Origin: Pseudomonas taetrolens
GTDB lineage: Bacteria > Pseudomonadota > Gammaproteobacteria > Pseudomonadales > Pseudomonadaceae
Assembly (NCBI RefSeq): GCF_900475285.1
Contig: NZ_LS483370.1
Location: forward strand, 572,001-636,000
Length of the DNA stretch: 64,000 nucleotides
Direction of reading: 5' to 3'
A program made the position numbers and the translations under genes. Each line of letters begins with the position of its first letter. The stretch's first letter is position 1. The notes beneath the pieces are model-generated. The model searched no databases. It was not told the DNA's origin and saw nothing but the letters and a program-made list of their open reading frames with translations. Positions 55,603-64,000 of this stretch are shown piece by piece.

Positions 55603-56591
55603 TGCCGTTTCTAGCGATCCGCACACCTCTCAAGCTTTCCGCCTGCGCCTCTGTCGCGCTGTTGATCGTGAGTTGCTCCAGCACTCCGCCGGCGACACCG
55701 CAAAAGTCGGCCGTCGTTCGCGCGACACCGGGTCTGGATATCAACCGCGCACACAAGGACGGCGCTCCCTGGTGGGACGTGGATGTTTCACGCATCCCGG
55801 ACGCCACGCCGACCTTGCATACGGGACCTTACAAGGCCAACCCGTACACGGTACTGGGCAAGTCCTATTTCCCGATTCAAGAGTCCAAGAACTACGTCGC
55901 TTCCGGCACTGCTTCCTGGTACGGCACCAAGTTCCACGGCCAGAACACTGCCAACGGTGAAGTGTATGACCTGTATGGCATGAGTGCCGCGCACAAGACC
56001 CTGCCGTTGCCCAGCTACGTCAAAGTGACCAACCTGGATAACCACAAGACCGTGATCCTGCGGGTCAATGACCGTGGCCCGTTCTATTCGGACCGCATCA
56101 TCGACCTGTCCTATGCCGCAGCCAAAAAGCTGGGCTATGCCGAAACCGGCACCGCGCGGGTCAAGGTGGAAGGGATTGACCCGCAACAATGGTGGGCCCA
56201 GCGTGGCCGACCTGCGCCATTGGTGTTGAATGAGCCGAAAATGGCTCAGAATGCCCCCGGCCCCAGCGTGTCCACCGGCAAGGTCGAGCAATGGACACCA
56301 CCTGCACAGCAGCACGCTGCCGATGTGATCCCGGTTCAAACCGCGACCGCTTCCGGTACTTACTTGCAAGTGGGTGCTTTCGTTAACCCTGATGCCGCCG
56401 AGTTGCTTCGCTCCAAGCTCAGTGGCATGGTCAGCGCTCCAGTGTTCATCAGTTCGGTTGTGCGCAATCAACAGACGTTGCACCGTGTGCGTCTGGGACC
56501 TATCGCCTCGTCCGGTGAAGTGCAACAAATGCAAAACAGCGTACGCCTGGCCAATCTGGGCCAGCCGAGCGTTGTAACGTCTGATCAGTAA
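55602..56591 (+). CDS. rlpA: Septal-ring lytic transglycosylase RlpA
   Basis: RlpA is an outer-membrane lipoprotein that cleaves glycan strands lacking stem peptides and helps daughter cells separate. The 329 residues contain a lipobox (LIVSC, cysteine 25), the double-psi beta-barrel (about 100-195; ASGTASWYGTKFHGQNTANG, MSAAHKTLPLPSYVKVTNL, VILRVNDRGPFYSDRIIDLS) and a C-terminal SPOR domain (about 250-325; YLQVGAFVNPDAAELL) that binds denuded glycan at the septum. Confidence 0.95.
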   Translation: MPFLAIRTPLKLSACASVALLIVSCSSTPPATPQKSAVVRATPGLDINRAHKDGAPWWDVDVSRIPDATPTLHTGPYKANPYTVLGKSYFPIQESKNYVASGTASWYGTKFHGQNTANGEVYDLYGMSAAHKTLPLPSYVKVTNLDNHKTVILRVNDRGPFYSDRIIDLSYAAAKKLGYAETGTARVKVEGIDPQQWWAQRGRPAPLVLNEPKMAQNAPGPSVSTGKVEQWTPPAQQHAADVIPVQTATASGTYLQVGAFVNPDAAELLRSKLSGMVSAPVFISSVVRNQQTLHRVRLGPIASSGEVQQMQNSVRLANLGQPSVVTSDQ

Positions 56592-56602
56592 CACTGATTA
56601 AA

Positions 56603-56635
56603 GCGTTGGGCCTTGACTATTCGGGGCCCAAACGC
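56603..56635. repeat. GC-rich hairpin between rlpA and dacA
   Basis: GCGTTGGGCC (56603-56612) pairs with GGCCCAAACGC (56625-56635) with one bulged base. No T-run follows. It may mark the end of the upstream operon or stabilise the rlpA message; dacA then has room for its own promoter. Confidence 0.55.
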
Positions 56636-56756
56636 AGTTGTCGGTTCCACCCTGTCCGGGTCTGGTCGCAACTGAATACGCGATAGCCAGTCACACATGG
56701 CTGTCAGAACAGTTTTGCCCGCGAGGGTAAGTTTCATTAACAATTTCGAGAGACGG

Positions 56757-57914
56757 ATGAACATCACCACCTTTGCCAAACGCCTGTGCCTGCTTGTCCC
56801 GCTGATCATCACTCCTGCTGCCTGGGCGGTAGAAATGATGCCGTCGCCGCCGCAACTGGCCGCCAAGTCCTATGTTCTGATGGATGCCAGCAGCGGTAAC
56901 GTGCTGGTTGAGAACAATGGCGACCAGCGTCTGCCACCTGCCAGCCTGACCAAGCTGATGACTGCCTACATCGCGACCCTGGAAATCCGTCGTGGCCAGA
57001 TCGGTGAAAGCGATCCGGTAACCGTCAGCGAGAATGCCTGGCGCACCGGTGGTTCGCGGATGTTCATCAAGGTCGGCACTCAGGTATCGGTCAGCGACCT
57101 GCTGCACGGGATCATCATTCAATCGGGCAACGATGCCAGCGTAGCCCTGGCCGAGCACATTGCCGGTAGCGAAGACGCCTTCGCCGACATGATGAACAAG
57201 ACGGCTGGCGAGTTGGCGATGACCAACAGCCACTTCATGAACCCGACCGGTCTGCCAAACCCTGAGCATTACTCGTCGGCTCATGACATGGCCACGCTGG
57301 CTCGCGCCATCATCCATGAAGACCCGACTCATTACGCGATCTACTCGCAGAAAGAGTTCTTCTGGAACGGCATCAAGCAGCCAAATCGCAACCTGCTGCT
57401 GTGGCGCGACAAGACGGTTGATGGCCTGAAGACTGGCCACACCGACGAAGCCGGCTACTGCATGGTGTCTTCGGCCGTGCGTGACGGCATGCGTCTGATT
57501 GCTGTGGTATTCGGTACCAACAGCGAAGTGGCACGTGCTGCTGAAACTCAAAAGCTGCTGACTTACGGTTTCCGCTTCTTCGAAACCCAGACCTTCTATC
57601 AGAAGGGCACCGAGCTGGCACAGGCTCCGGTCTGGAAGGGTACCACCAACCAGGTTAAAGCCGGTTTGGCCAATGACCTGACCATGACCCTGCCAAAAGG
57701 CCAATTGAAAAAGCTGGCTGCCAGCATGACCATGAATCCGCAGCTGATGGCCCCGATTGCCAAAGGCGACGTGATCGGCAAAGTTGAAGTCAAGCTCGAC
57801 GACAAGGTTGTGCACAGCGCAGACTTGATCGCGCTTGAGCCTGTTGAGGAAGGTGGTATTTTCCGACGCGTGTGGGATAGCATCCGTCTATTCTTCTACG
57901 GCTTGTTCAACTGA
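56757..57914 (+). CDS. dacA: D-alanyl-D-alanine carboxypeptidase (PBP5/6 type)
   Basis: This penicillin-binding protein removes the terminal D-alanine from stem peptides and limits cross-linking. The 385-residue protein has a signal peptide (ending PAAWA, about residue 24), the SxxK motif S63-K66 in PPASLTKLM, the SGN motif in IIQSGNDASVAL and the KTG motif in DGLKTGHTDEAGYC. A beta-rich C-terminal domain follows, ending in an amphipathic helix (RRVWDSIRLFFYGLF) for membrane attachment. ATG 56757 starts the signal peptide; the frame before it, from 56697, is non-coding. Confidence 0.96.
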   Translation: MNITTFAKRLCLLVPLIITPAAWAVEMMPSPPQLAAKSYVLMDASSGNVLVENNGDQRLPPASLTKLMTAYIATLEIRRGQIGESDPVTVSENAWRTGGSRMFIKVGTQVSVSDLLHGIIIQSGNDASVALAEHIAGSEDAFADMMNKTAGELAMTNSHFMNPTGLPNPEHYSSAHDMATLARAIIHEDPTHYAIYSQKEFFWNGIKQPNRNLLLWRDKTVDGLKTGHTDEAGYCMVSSAVRDGMRLIAVVFGTNSEVARAAETQKLLTYGFRFFETQTFYQKGTELAQAPVWKGTTNQVKAGLANDLTMTLPKGQLKKLAASMTMNPQLMAPIAKGDVIGKVEVKLDDKVVHSADLIALEPVEEGGIFRRVWDSIRLFFYGLFN

Positions 57915-57933
57915 TTGCATTCTCCTGTTTGAT

Positions 57934-57954
57934 CCCGCGCCTATCCGGCGCGGG
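57934..57954. repeat. Hairpin between dacA and the YbeD gene
   Basis: CCCGCGCC (57934-57941) pairs perfectly with GGCGCGGG (57947-57954) around TATCC. It is followed by GTTATCCC rather than a T-run, so it is at best a partial terminator within the dacA-ybeD-lipB run. Confidence 0.6.
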
Positions 57955-57993
57955 GTTATCCCTGCAGTTCCCGGCTTACGAGGCCAATACGCC

Positions 57994-58269
57994 ATGAGCG
58001 ATACAGAAGTAAAGGCGCCAAAGATCGAATTCCCCAACGTTGACTACCCGGTTAAGGTCATCAGCGACACAGGCGTGGGCAACAAGGACCGGATCATCGA
58101 TATCGTCAAGAAACATGCGACGATCAATCACGACCGCGTCGATGAGCGTCAAAGCACCAATGGCAAGTACACCACGATTCAGTTGCACATCGTTGCGACC
58201 GATCAGGATCAGTTGTACAACATCAATAGCGAATTGCGAGCCACCGGCTTCGTCCACATGGTGTTGTGA
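57994..58269 (+). CDS. ybeD: YbeD/DUF493-family protein
   Basis: This 91-residue protein belongs to the YbeD family, an ACT-like small fold of unknown function that is widely found next to lipB. Visible family stretches are [15 protein letters not shown], the middle [20 protein letters not shown] and the strand [22 protein letters not shown] 57994 was chosen; the frame before it to 57835 lies in dacA. Its TGA overlaps the lipB ATG, so the pair is coupled. A role connected to lipoate attachment has been suggested from this context only. Confidence 0.92.
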   Translation: MSDTEVKAPKIEFPNVDYPVKVISDTGVGNKDRIIDIVKKHATINHDRVDERQSTNGKYTTIQLHIVATDQDQLYNINSELRATGFVHMVL

Positions 58270-58916
58270 TGTCCCGCAGCCTGGGGTTTCGCGAGCTGGG
58301 TCAGGTTGCCTATGAGCCGACCTGGCTGGCGATGAAACGCTTTACCGACGACCGTGGCCCGCACACCCAGGACGAAGTCTGGCTGGTGCAGCACCCGTCG
58401 GTATTTACCCAGGGCCAGGCAGGCAAGGCCGAGCATCTGTTGCTGCCAGGCGATATCCCGGTGGTCAAGTCGGATCGCGGCGGCCAGGTGACCTATCATG
58501 GCCCCGGCCAATTGGTGGCTTATCTGTTGCTCGATGTGCGCCGCCTTGGATTTGGCGTGCGAGAACTGGTCAGCCGGATGGAGCGTTGCCTGATCGATCT
58601 CCTCGCCAGTTATGGGGTGAGTGCGGTGGCAAAGGCCGATGCGCCGGGTGTTTATGTCGACGGTGACAAAATCGCCTCGCTGGGCCTGCGGATTCGCAAT
58701 GGTTGTTCTTTCCACGGTCTGGCCCTGAATGTGGACATGGACCTGGAACCGTTTCGACGGATTAACCCCTGTGGCTATGCGGGGCTGGCGATGACCCAGT
58801 TGCGTGACCATGCAGGGCCGATTGAATTTGCCGAGGTAGGTGCCCGGCTGCGTGCGCAGCTCGTCAAACACCTCGACTATGCTGAGCAGACGACCCTCAC
58901 GGGCGGAATCGATTGA
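58269..58916 (+). CDS. lipB: Octanoyltransferase LipB
   Basis: LipB moves octanoyl groups from acyl carrier protein to lipoyl domains. The 215-residue protein shows [40 protein letters not shown], and the active-site [20 protein letters not shown] with the downstream [13 protein letters not shown]; the cysteine of NPCG and the lysine of GDKIAS are the known catalytic pair. ATG 58269 overlaps the ybeD stop; GTG 58266 is also possible. lipA begins two bases after its stop. Confidence 0.96.
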   Translation: MSRSLGFRELGQVAYEPTWLAMKRFTDDRGPHTQDEVWLVQHPSVFTQGQAGKAEHLLLPGDIPVVKSDRGGQVTYHGPGQLVAYLLLDVRRLGFGVRELVSRMERCLIDLLASYGVSAVAKADAPGVYVDGDKIASLGLRIRNGCSFHGLALNVDMDLEPFRRINPCGYAGLAMTQLRDHAGPIEFAEVGARLRAQLVKHLDYAEQTTLTGGID

Positions 58917-58917
58917 T

Positions 58918-59958
58918 ATGACTACTGCGCAAGATGCTGTTCAAACGCTGATCCCTACGCTGGACATCTCAGAACGTGCTGCCCGCGCAAGCGAGGCCCG
59001 TTCCAAGGTGGAAACCGGCGTTAAATTGCGCGGTGCCGAAAAGGTTGCGCGTATCCCGGTAAAGATCATTCCGACCACCGAGTTGCCGAAGAAGCCTGAC
59101 TGGATTCGCGTGCGTATCCCGGTTTCTCCGGAAGTCGACCGTATCAAGCAACTGCTGCGCAAGCACAAGCTGCACAGCGTATGCGAAGAAGCGTCCTGCC
59201 CGAACCTGGGCGAGTGCTTCTCGGGCGGTACTGCGACGTTCATGATCATGGGTGATATCTGCACCCGTCGTTGCCCGTTTTGCGACGTCGGTCACGGTCG
59301 ACCAAAGCCGCTGGACGTCAACGAGCCAGAAAGCCTGGCCATCGCCATTGCTGACCTGCGCCTCAAGTACGTGGTGATCACTTCGGTAGACCGCGATGAC
59401 CTGCGTGACGGCGGTGCCCAGCACTTTGCCGACTGCATCCGTGAGATCCGCAAGCTGTCGCCGGGTGTCGTACTCGAAACCCTGGTTCCGGATTACCGCG
59501 GCCGCATGGACGTTGCGCTGGAAATCACCGCTGCCGAGCCGCCTGACGTATTCAACCACAACCTCGAAACCGTACCGCGCCTGTACAAGGCTGCGCGTCC
59601 GGGTTCCGATTACCAGTGGTCGCTGACATTGCTGCAACGCTTCAAGCAAATGATGCCGCATATCCCGACCAAGTCCGGCTTGATGCTGGGTCTGGGTGAA
59701 ACCGATGAAGAAGTCATTGAAGTGATGAAGCGCATGCGCGAGCACGACATTGATATGCTGACCCTTGGCCAGTATCTGCAACCGTCGCGCAGCCACTTGC
59801 CGGTACAACGCTTTGTTCACCCGGACACCTTCGCCTGGTTCGCCGAGGAAGGTTACAAAATGGGCTTCAAAAACGTGGCTTCGGGCCCGCTGGTACGCTC
59901 TTCGTACCACGCCGACGAGCAAGCCAAACTGGTAAAAGCCACCCTGATGGGTGCCTGA
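58918..59958 (+). CDS. lipA: Lipoyl synthase LipA
   Basis: LipA is a radical-SAM enzyme that inserts two sulfurs into octanoyl groups on lipoyl domains. The 346-residue protein has both iron-sulfur clusters: the auxiliary cluster cysteines C89, C94 and C100 ([14 protein letters not shown]), and the SAM cluster cysteines C115, C119 and C122 (CTRRCPFC). It ends with the serine-containing segment near [17 protein letters not shown] 58918 directly follows lipB. The frame before it, to 58840, lies in lipB. Confidence 0.97.
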   Translation: MTTAQDAVQTLIPTLDISERAARASEARSKVETGVKLRGAEKVARIPVKIIPTTELPKKPDWIRVRIPVSPEVDRIKQLLRKHKLHSVCEEASCPNLGECFSGGTATFMIMGDICTRRCPFCDVGHGRPKPLDVNEPESLAIAIADLRLKYVVITSVDRDDLRDGGAQHFADCIREIRKLSPGVVLETLVPDYRGRMDVALEITAAEPPDVFNHNLETVPRLYKAARPGSDYQWSLTLLQRFKQMMPHIPTKSGLMLGLGETDEEVIEVMKRMREHDIDMLTLGQYLQPSRSHLPVQRFVHPDTFAWFAEEGYKMGFKNVASGPLVRSSYHADEQAKLVKATLMGA

Positions 59959-59962
59959 TCCC

Positions 59963-60910
59963 ATGAACAGCCGGCTCACCGCGCAGGTGTCTTTCAAGGC
60001 TCACAGCGCGGTGCCCGCGCTGCCCGCTGGCGGGGTGATCGGTCTGATCGCCCCGGCAGGTCCCGCCCAGCTTGATCTGGACTCAGCCACTCAATGGATG
60101 CATGCACGCGGCTATCAACTGCGGGTATTTCCAGGGGTGTGGGAAAAAAATGGTTACCTCGCAGGCTCCGATGCAGCACGTGCAGGCGATCTGCATGCAG
60201 CCTTTGCCGATGACAGCATTGACGCGATCTTTTGCCTGCGCGGCGGTTATGGCAGCCCGCGTTTGCTCGATAGCATCGATTTTGAGCTCATCAGGCGCCA
60301 TCCCAAGCCTTTTGTCGGTTACAGCGACATCACGGCGCTGCACTTGGCAATCACCCGCTACGCGGGCTTTGTAACCTTCCATGGGCCGATGCTGAATGCT
60401 GACCTGCTGGGTAACAAGCAATCGCCGACGGAATCGTCATTGTTGCGCATGCTGAGCGGGCAGCAGCCACGGCTCCTGTCACATCCCGACGAATACCCCT
60501 TGAGCACCGTTGCCCCGGGCTGCGCCAGCGGTCGTTTGCTGGGTGGCAACCTGTCGCTGATTTGCGCCACGATCGGTTCGCCATTCGAACTCGACGACCA
60601 GGACGCCATTCTGTTTATCGAAGACGTGAACGAGCCGCTTTACCGTGTCGATCGTTTGCTGACGCATTTGCGTCTGGCAGGCAAATTGAACCGGTTGCGC
60701 GGGGTGCTTGTGGGAGATTTTGCCGGTATCGATCTGTCAGCGTTGCTCCAGTTGCTCAGGCAGGAGCTGGGGCCGCTGGGGATTCCGGTACTGGCAGGCT
60801 GGCGCAGCGGGCATTGCGATCCGAACTTGACACTGCCACTGGGCGCCCACGTGCGGCTGGATGCCGACAGGCAGCAGCTGACGCTTGAGCAGGATGTTGT
60901 CACTCTGTAG
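59963..60910 (+). CDS. ldcA: LD-carboxypeptidase (S66 family)
   Basis: This cytoplasmic enzyme removes D-alanine from recycled muropeptide tetrapeptides, a step before Mpl can reuse the tripeptide. The 315-residue protein shows GGVIGLIAPAGPAQLD, LRGGYGSPRLLDSIDF, the nucleophile serine in VGYSDITALHLA, and the glutamate and histidine of the triad in LFIEDVNEPLYRVDRLLTHL and RSGHCDPNLTLPLG. ATG 59963 lies four bases past the lipA stop. The stop codon overlaps a REP-like 10-mer. Confidence 0.92.
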   Translation: MNSRLTAQVSFKAHSAVPALPAGGVIGLIAPAGPAQLDLDSATQWMHARGYQLRVFPGVWEKNGYLAGSDAARAGDLHAAFADDSIDAIFCLRGGYGSPRLLDSIDFELIRRHPKPFVGYSDITALHLAITRYAGFVTFHGPMLNADLLGNKQSPTESSLLRMLSGQQPRLLSHPDEYPLSTVAPGCASGRLLGGNLSLICATIGSPFELDDQDAILFIEDVNEPLYRVDRLLTHLRLAGKLNRLRGVLVGDFAGIDLSALLQLLRQELGPLGIPVLAGWRSGHCDPNLTLPLGAHVRLDADRQQLTLEQDVVTL

Positions 60911-60984
60911 CCGCTGCTGAAGACTGCGAAAAGGGCCGCAGAACCTTCAAGAACGAAGATCGCTGCGACCCTGCAAAAGGCTAT
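60907..60984. repeat. REP-like element after the LD-carboxypeptidase gene
   Basis: The element starts with GTAGCCGCTG (60907-60916), the same 10-mer that borders the palindrome at 4055. A GGCTAT near 60979 is a poor partner for its GTAGCC. CTGCG and CGCAG form a small inner stem near 60924-60941. It lies between two converging genes and includes parts of both stops. Confidence 0.5.
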
Positions 60985-62294
60985 CGGTTACGCAAACTCT
61001 CCAGCAACTTGTGGTTGGGGTAGCCATCGGCAGGCCATCCCAGGGCTTGTTGTGCGCTGCGGATCGCTTTGCGGGTATTGGCCCCGATAATCCCATCAGC
61101 ATTGCCTGCATCGTAATTGCGCTGGCTGAGCAGAGTCTGCAGTTCAACCCGCTCGGAGCGGCTCAATGGCAGGTCGTCCTTGGGCCATTCGCTCACAATG
61201 GTGCCGCCGCCATTGAAACGTTCGGACAGCAAGGCCACAGCCAAGGCATAGGACGATGAGTTGTTGTAACGAAGAATGGCGCGGAAGTTGTCCAGCACCA
61301 GGAAGGCGGGGCCACGATAGCCGGCAGGTACCAGCAAGGTCGCGGTCAGTTGCTCTGCGCCGGCGGGTGCCGTGGAGCCGGCAGGTAGCGTCACGCCGAG
61401 CTGCTGCCATTCACTGACGCTTTTGCGGATGGCCCCGTCGGCCAGCGTGTAGTCAAAATTGCTGGGCAGTTTGACTTCAAACCCCCACGGCTGGCCTTGT
61501 TTCCAGCCAGAGCTTTGCAGGTAGTGAGCTGTCGAGGCCAGCGCATCGGCTGAGCTGTTCCAGATATCCCGCCGGCCATCGCCGTCAAAATCCACCGCAT
61601 GGGTTTCATAGGTGGTCGGAATGAACTGGGTCTGGCCCATGGCGCCAGCCCAGGAACCGAGCATCTTCCCCGGAGCAATGTCGCCTTCCTGAATGATCTT
61701 CAAGGCAGCCAGCAGTTGGCTCTGGGCAAACTCAGGACGCCGGCCTTCGTACGCCAGAGTCGCCAGCGAGCGGATGACTGACTTGTTGCCCTGGAACGTA
61801 CCGAAGTTGCTTTCCATGCCCCACACCGATACCAGCACCTGGCGGTCTACGCCATAGCGTTGTTCGATACGGTCCAGCAGTTCGGCATTTTGTGTAAGCA
61901 AACGCTGGCCATTGCGAACACGCAGAGGCGACAGGGCGCCATCGAGGTATTCCCAGACCGGTCGGCTGAACTCGGGTTGGCTGCGATCGGCCTTGATCAC
62001 CCCCATGTCCGGGGTAATGCCGATAAAGGCATTATCGAACACCAGCGGGTTGATCCCGGCTTTAAGTGCCTGCTCGCGGAAACCGGCTTGCCACTCACTG
62101 AAGGTTTGAGCTGGCTGAATATCGGGGACGTCCACGTTTGGCGCACTGGTGGTCACCGCCGGGGCAGCTGGAGTCACCGGCAGGGGCTGTGCGTCGGCTG
62201 CGGTAGGTTTCTCTGCACAGGCGACTAGAAGAATGACGCTGGAGGCAGCAATCAGTTGGCGCATCGGCCAACCACGTTTATGACTTAAGGGCAT
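60981..62294 (-). CDS. MltB-family lytic transglycosylase lipoprotein with peptidoglycan-binding domain
   Basis: The 437-residue protein has a lipoprotein signal (lipobox VAC, cysteine 26), an SLT-B transglycosylase domain (about 62-365) with catalytic glutamate E161 in WGMESNFGTFQG, and a C-terminal PG_binding_1 domain (about 372-435; LQTLLSQRNYDAGNADGIIG). The domain also has AGAMGQTQFIPTTYETHAVD. ATG 62294 was chosen over 62528, whose extension has no signal-peptide character and overlaps arfA. ATG 62264 is another candidate. It is the second MltB-type enzyme in the window. Confidence 0.92.
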   Translation of the reverse strand: MPLSHKRGWPMRQLIAASSVILLVACAEKPTAADAQPLPVTPAAPAVTTSAPNVDVPDIQPAQTFSEWQAGFREQALKAGINPLVFDNAFIGITPDMGVIKADRSQPEFSRPVWEYLDGALSPLRVRNGQRLLTQNAELLDRIEQRYGVDRQVLVSVWGMESNFGTFQGNKSVIRSLATLAYEGRRPEFAQSQLLAALKIIQEGDIAPGKMLGSWAGAMGQTQFIPTTYETHAVDFDGDGRRDIWNSSADALASTAHYLQSSGWKQGQPWGFEVKLPSNFDYTLADGAIRKSVSEWQQLGVTLPAGSTAPAGAEQLTATLLVPAGYRGPAFLVLDNFRAILRYNNSSSYALAVALLSERFNGGGTIVSEWPKDDLPLSRSERVELQTLLSQRNYDAGNADGIIGANTRKAIRSAQQALGWPADGYPNHKLLESLRNR

Positions 62295-62344
62295 GCGCAA
62301 TTCCAGGTAATGCAAATCAGATGCAGACCTTATCATCCTCGCTG

Positions 62345-62494
62345 TCAGGCAGCCAGAAAGTAAAAAGCCTCCCGGTCTCTCGACTGGAAGGCTTCGCGGC
62401 GGTAGCTGCCCTTGCCCTTGGCGGGTCGTTCCTGGCGGCTGCGGAACAGGGGTTGGCTGATAATGGATTTGGCCTTGTTGGGGCGCTTGCTCAT
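62345..62494 (-). CDS. arfA: Alternative ribosome-rescue factor ArfA
   Basis: ArfA frees ribosomes stalled on messages without stop codons, together with release factor 2, when trans-translation fails. The 49-residue protein carries the ArfA core QPLFRSRQERPAKGKGSYRR (E. coli: PLFRxRxExxKKGKGSYxR). The longer frame to 62584 has an unrelated N-terminus, so ATG 62494 was chosen. The last ten codons contain a terminator hairpin with a T-run, so most transcripts should end before the TGA. Such nonstop messages, tagged by tmRNA, are the known way arfA is kept silent in other proteobacteria. It lies between holA and the transglycosylase gene on the same strand. Confidence 0.9.
   Translation of the reverse strand: MSKRPNKAKSIISQPLFRSRQERPAKGKGSYRREAFQSRDREAFYFLAA
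62362..62394 (-). terminator. Intrinsic terminator inside the arfA coding sequence
   Basis: On the - strand AAGCCTTCC (62394-62386) pairs with GGGAGGCTT (62373-62365) over nine positions with one G-T pair. A second inner stem GTC/GAC encloses GAGA. Five T residues (62366-62362) cap it, overlapping the last bases of the stem. RNA ends would fall about 15 bases before the arfA stop codon at 62345-62347. Confidence 0.85.
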
Positions 62495-62600
62495 GGCGTT
62501 GGCTCTCGCGTGGTTTGAACACGCGCAAATCATCGGCCAGATTTTTTGCGTTGTCCAGTTGGCAGGGCCCGGCGGTGACGGCATTCGGTCGCGCAGAAGG

Positions 62601-63638
62601 TTATTCCGCAGGCAGATTCAGCCGTTGCCCACACATCAACAGCGTCAATCGGCTCAAGCTGCTCCAGGCCGAGCCTGCGGCCTGGCCTTTGATTTGTGCA
62701 TCGATGCGTTGCGCGTCCATCAGCAATTGCGCCCAGCGTTGTGCTGAGTAACGTTGCAGGGCTTTGCTCATCAAGGGTTTGCGTTTGTCCCAGACAGGCG
62801 GTCGGGCCTGGCTGAAGGCTTTATCCAGCGGGATTCCCTGGCTGTATTGCAACGCAATATTGGCCAGAACCCGCAGTTCACGCGCCAACGCCCACAAGAT
62901 GACCGGCGGTTCAACACCCTCGCCCCGCAGGCCCTCGAGCATGCGCAAGGCATGTGCGGCTTCGCCATTGAGCACAGCATCGACCAGCCCGAAGACGTCA
63001 AAGCGTGCACTGTCAGCAACAGCCGCTTGCACGGTTTCGACAGTGATCTGGCCGTCCTCGGCCATCAACTTGAGCTTTTCGATTTCCTGGGCGGCTGCCA
63101 ACAGGTTGCCTTCGACCCGTGCTGCAATCAGTTCTACTGCATCCTGGCTGGCAGACAAACCCGCCTGGGACAAGCGCTGGCGGATCCATTGCGGCAGCTG
63201 GTTGGCGTCCACGGGCCAGATCTGCAGGAACTGGGTCTGTGGGCCTTCGATCAGGGCTTTGCCCCACTTGGTCTTCTGCGCACTGCCATCGAGCTTGGGC
63301 AGGCTGATCAGCAGCAAGGTGTCTTCGGCCGGGCGAGAGCAGTATTCGATCAGGGCTGCGGCGCCTTTATCGCCGGGCTTGCCTGAAGGCAGGCGCAGTT
63401 CGAGCAGGCGTTTTTCAGCAAACAGCGACATGCTGGCGCCAGCTTGCAACAACGAACCCCAGTCAAAACTGGCGTCGGCGCTGAACACCTGGCGTTCATC
63501 GAATCCTTGTTGGCGAGCGGTACTGCGAATGGCGTCTGCCGCTTCCTGGCACAGCAACGGGTCATCGCCGCTGATGATGTAGACCGGCGAAAGGCTGCCT
63601 TGCAGGTGTTTGGCGAGTTGGGCGGGGGCGAGTTTCAT
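62601..63638 (-). CDS. holA: DNA polymerase III subunit delta
   Basis: HolA opens the beta clamp as part of the clamp loader at the replication fork. The 345-residue protein starts MKLAPAQLAKHLQGSLSP and has PVYIISGDDPLLCQEAADAI, LLELRLPSGKPGDKGAAALI, the WPVDANQLPQWIRQRLSQAG segment, and the C-terminal domain with FDVFGLVDAVLNGEAAHALR. The 47-residue upstream extension of the frame is basic and unlike the family, so ATG 63638 was chosen. It follows lptE, the usual order in gammaproteobacteria. Confidence 0.95.
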   Translation of the reverse strand: MKLAPAQLAKHLQGSLSPVYIISGDDPLLCQEAADAIRSTARQQGFDERQVFSADASFDWGSLLQAGASMSLFAEKRLLELRLPSGKPGDKGAAALIEYCSRPAEDTLLLISLPKLDGSAQKTKWGKALIEGPQTQFLQIWPVDANQLPQWIRQRLSQAGLSASQDAVELIAARVEGNLLAAAQEIEKLKLMAEDGQITVETVQAAVADSARFDVFGLVDAVLNGEAAHALRMLEGLRGEGVEPPVILWALARELRVLANIALQYSQGIPLDKAFSQARPPVWDKRKPLMSKALQRYSAQRWAQLLMDAQRIDAQIKGQAAGSAWSSLSRLTLLMCGQRLNLPAE

Positions 63639-63654
63639 AGGGGCTGGATAGATA

Positions 63655-63676
63655 ACGGGGCGCCTGAGCGCCCCGT
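63655..63676. repeat. Hairpin between lptE and holA
   Basis: ACGGGGCGC (63655-63663) pairs perfectly with GCGCCCCGT (63668-63676) around CTGA. No T-run follows on the - strand, so it probably shapes or stabilises the intercistronic RNA rather than ending it. Confidence 0.6.
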
Positions 63677-63681
63677 ATGCC

Positions 63682-64000
63682 TTACTGGTCTTGCAGTTCG
63701 AGTGGCGACTGTTGAGGGGTTTCCTCTTGAGTCTTGCGTGCGGCTTCGATGGCGTCGGCTTCTGCCTGGGCCTTCGCATCGGCGGCCTGTTGCAGTTTCT
63801 CCAGCTGGGCCGGAGTCAATTGCTCCAGGCGCGCGATCATTTGCTGGATAAGGTCGCGACGCATTTCTTTGCGAGCCAGGGCCGCTTCCTGGCCTGAGCC
63901 GGTGATGTTGTTGCCGTCTTGCAGGTAGATCTTGTGCACTTCAAGCTTGTCGTTGAGCAGCGGCAGATGGTTCTGGCCCTGGATCTGGTAGCTCAGCACG
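63682..64000 (-). CDS. lptE: LPS-assembly lipoprotein LptE (C-terminal part, cut by the window end)
   Basis: Only the C-terminal part (about 106 residues) is in the window; the start lies beyond position 64000. LptE plugs the LptD barrel that inserts lipopolysaccharide into the outer leaflet. Visible are LSYQIQGQNHLPLLNDKLEV, NNITGSGQEAALARKEMRRD and LIQQMIARLEQLTPAQLEKL, typical for the family. An alanine- and glutamine-rich tail follows (residues after QQAADAKAQAEAD), longer than in E. coli. Identification is supported by holA directly downstream. Confidence 0.88.
   Translation of the reverse strand, partial: VLSYQIQGQNHLPLLNDKLEVHKIYLQDGNNITGSGQEAALARKEMRRDLIQQMIARLEQLTPAQLEKLQQAADAKAQAEADAIEAARKTQEETPQQSPLELQDQ

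Noticed and set aside
62495..62600. N-terminal extension of arfA to 62584 giving 79 residues
   Set aside because: The extra 30 residues show no family similarity and no ribosome-binding site; ATG 62494 begins the ArfA-like sequence.
1..64000. CRISPR arrays, insertion sequences, tRNA or rRNA genes
   Set aside because: No regularly spaced repeats, transposase frames with terminal repeats, or tRNA/rRNA-like sequences were seen.

Overview
The window is chromosomal DNA of a Pseudomonas, most likely of the fluorescens group. The evidence is the high-GC coding style, gene content and gene order. The housekeeping genes at both ends are the set I recall from Pseudomonas chromosomes as ribA, dxs-ispA-xseB, ppa, the eat/eut genes, mpl-ubiX, lrgAB, proA-nadD-rsfS-rlmH-mrdA-rodA-mltB-rlpA-dacA, lipB-lipA and holA-lptE. 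This attribution is from memory; no database was searched.

Layout. 1-2.1 kb: ribA, a small membrane protein and a BtuF-like cobalamin-binding protein, overlapping on +. 2.1-7.3 kb: xseB-ispA-dxs and a BtuB-type TonB receptor on -. 7.7-28.0 kb: a complete type VI secretion locus on + (tssA-B-C-E-F-G-H, a sigma-54 activator, a 46-residue lipoprotein, fha, tssJ-K-L-M, a PP2C phosphatase and a Ser/Thr kinase). This is the order of the P. aeruginosa HSI-II cluster. It has no hcp, vgrG, PAAR or recognisable effector, so those parts must lie elsewhere. A hairpin with GGA in its loop covers the tssA ribosome-binding site and suggests Rsm/Csr control. 28.3-29.1 kb: a solitary PrtR/CI-like S24 repressor with no prophage beside it.

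29.4-31.5 kb: ppa, mtfA and a DedA protein. 31.7-39.4 kb: an ethanolamine catabolism unit (aldehyde dehydrogenase, permease, EutB, EutC) without microcompartment genes. It diverges from its sigma-54 activator; a -24/-12 promoter and inverted-repeat activator sites lie between them. 39.6-48.4 kb: mpl, ubiX, a frameshifted YceK-like lipoprotein gene, an NAD(P)-binding protein, a MORN-repeat plus caspase-like (C13) lipoprotein divergent from lrgAB, a Lon-N protein, a DedA-PAP2 fusion and a 3-methyladenine glycosylase.

48.5-64 kb: proA to lipA and an LD-carboxypeptidase, mostly a cell-wall, NAD and lipoate block on +. On - follow a lipoprotein transglycosylase, arfA, holA and the cut-off end of lptE. 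arfA carries a terminator hairpin inside its own coding sequence, so its normal transcript should lack a stop codon. No tRNA, rRNA, insertion sequence or CRISPR array was seen.
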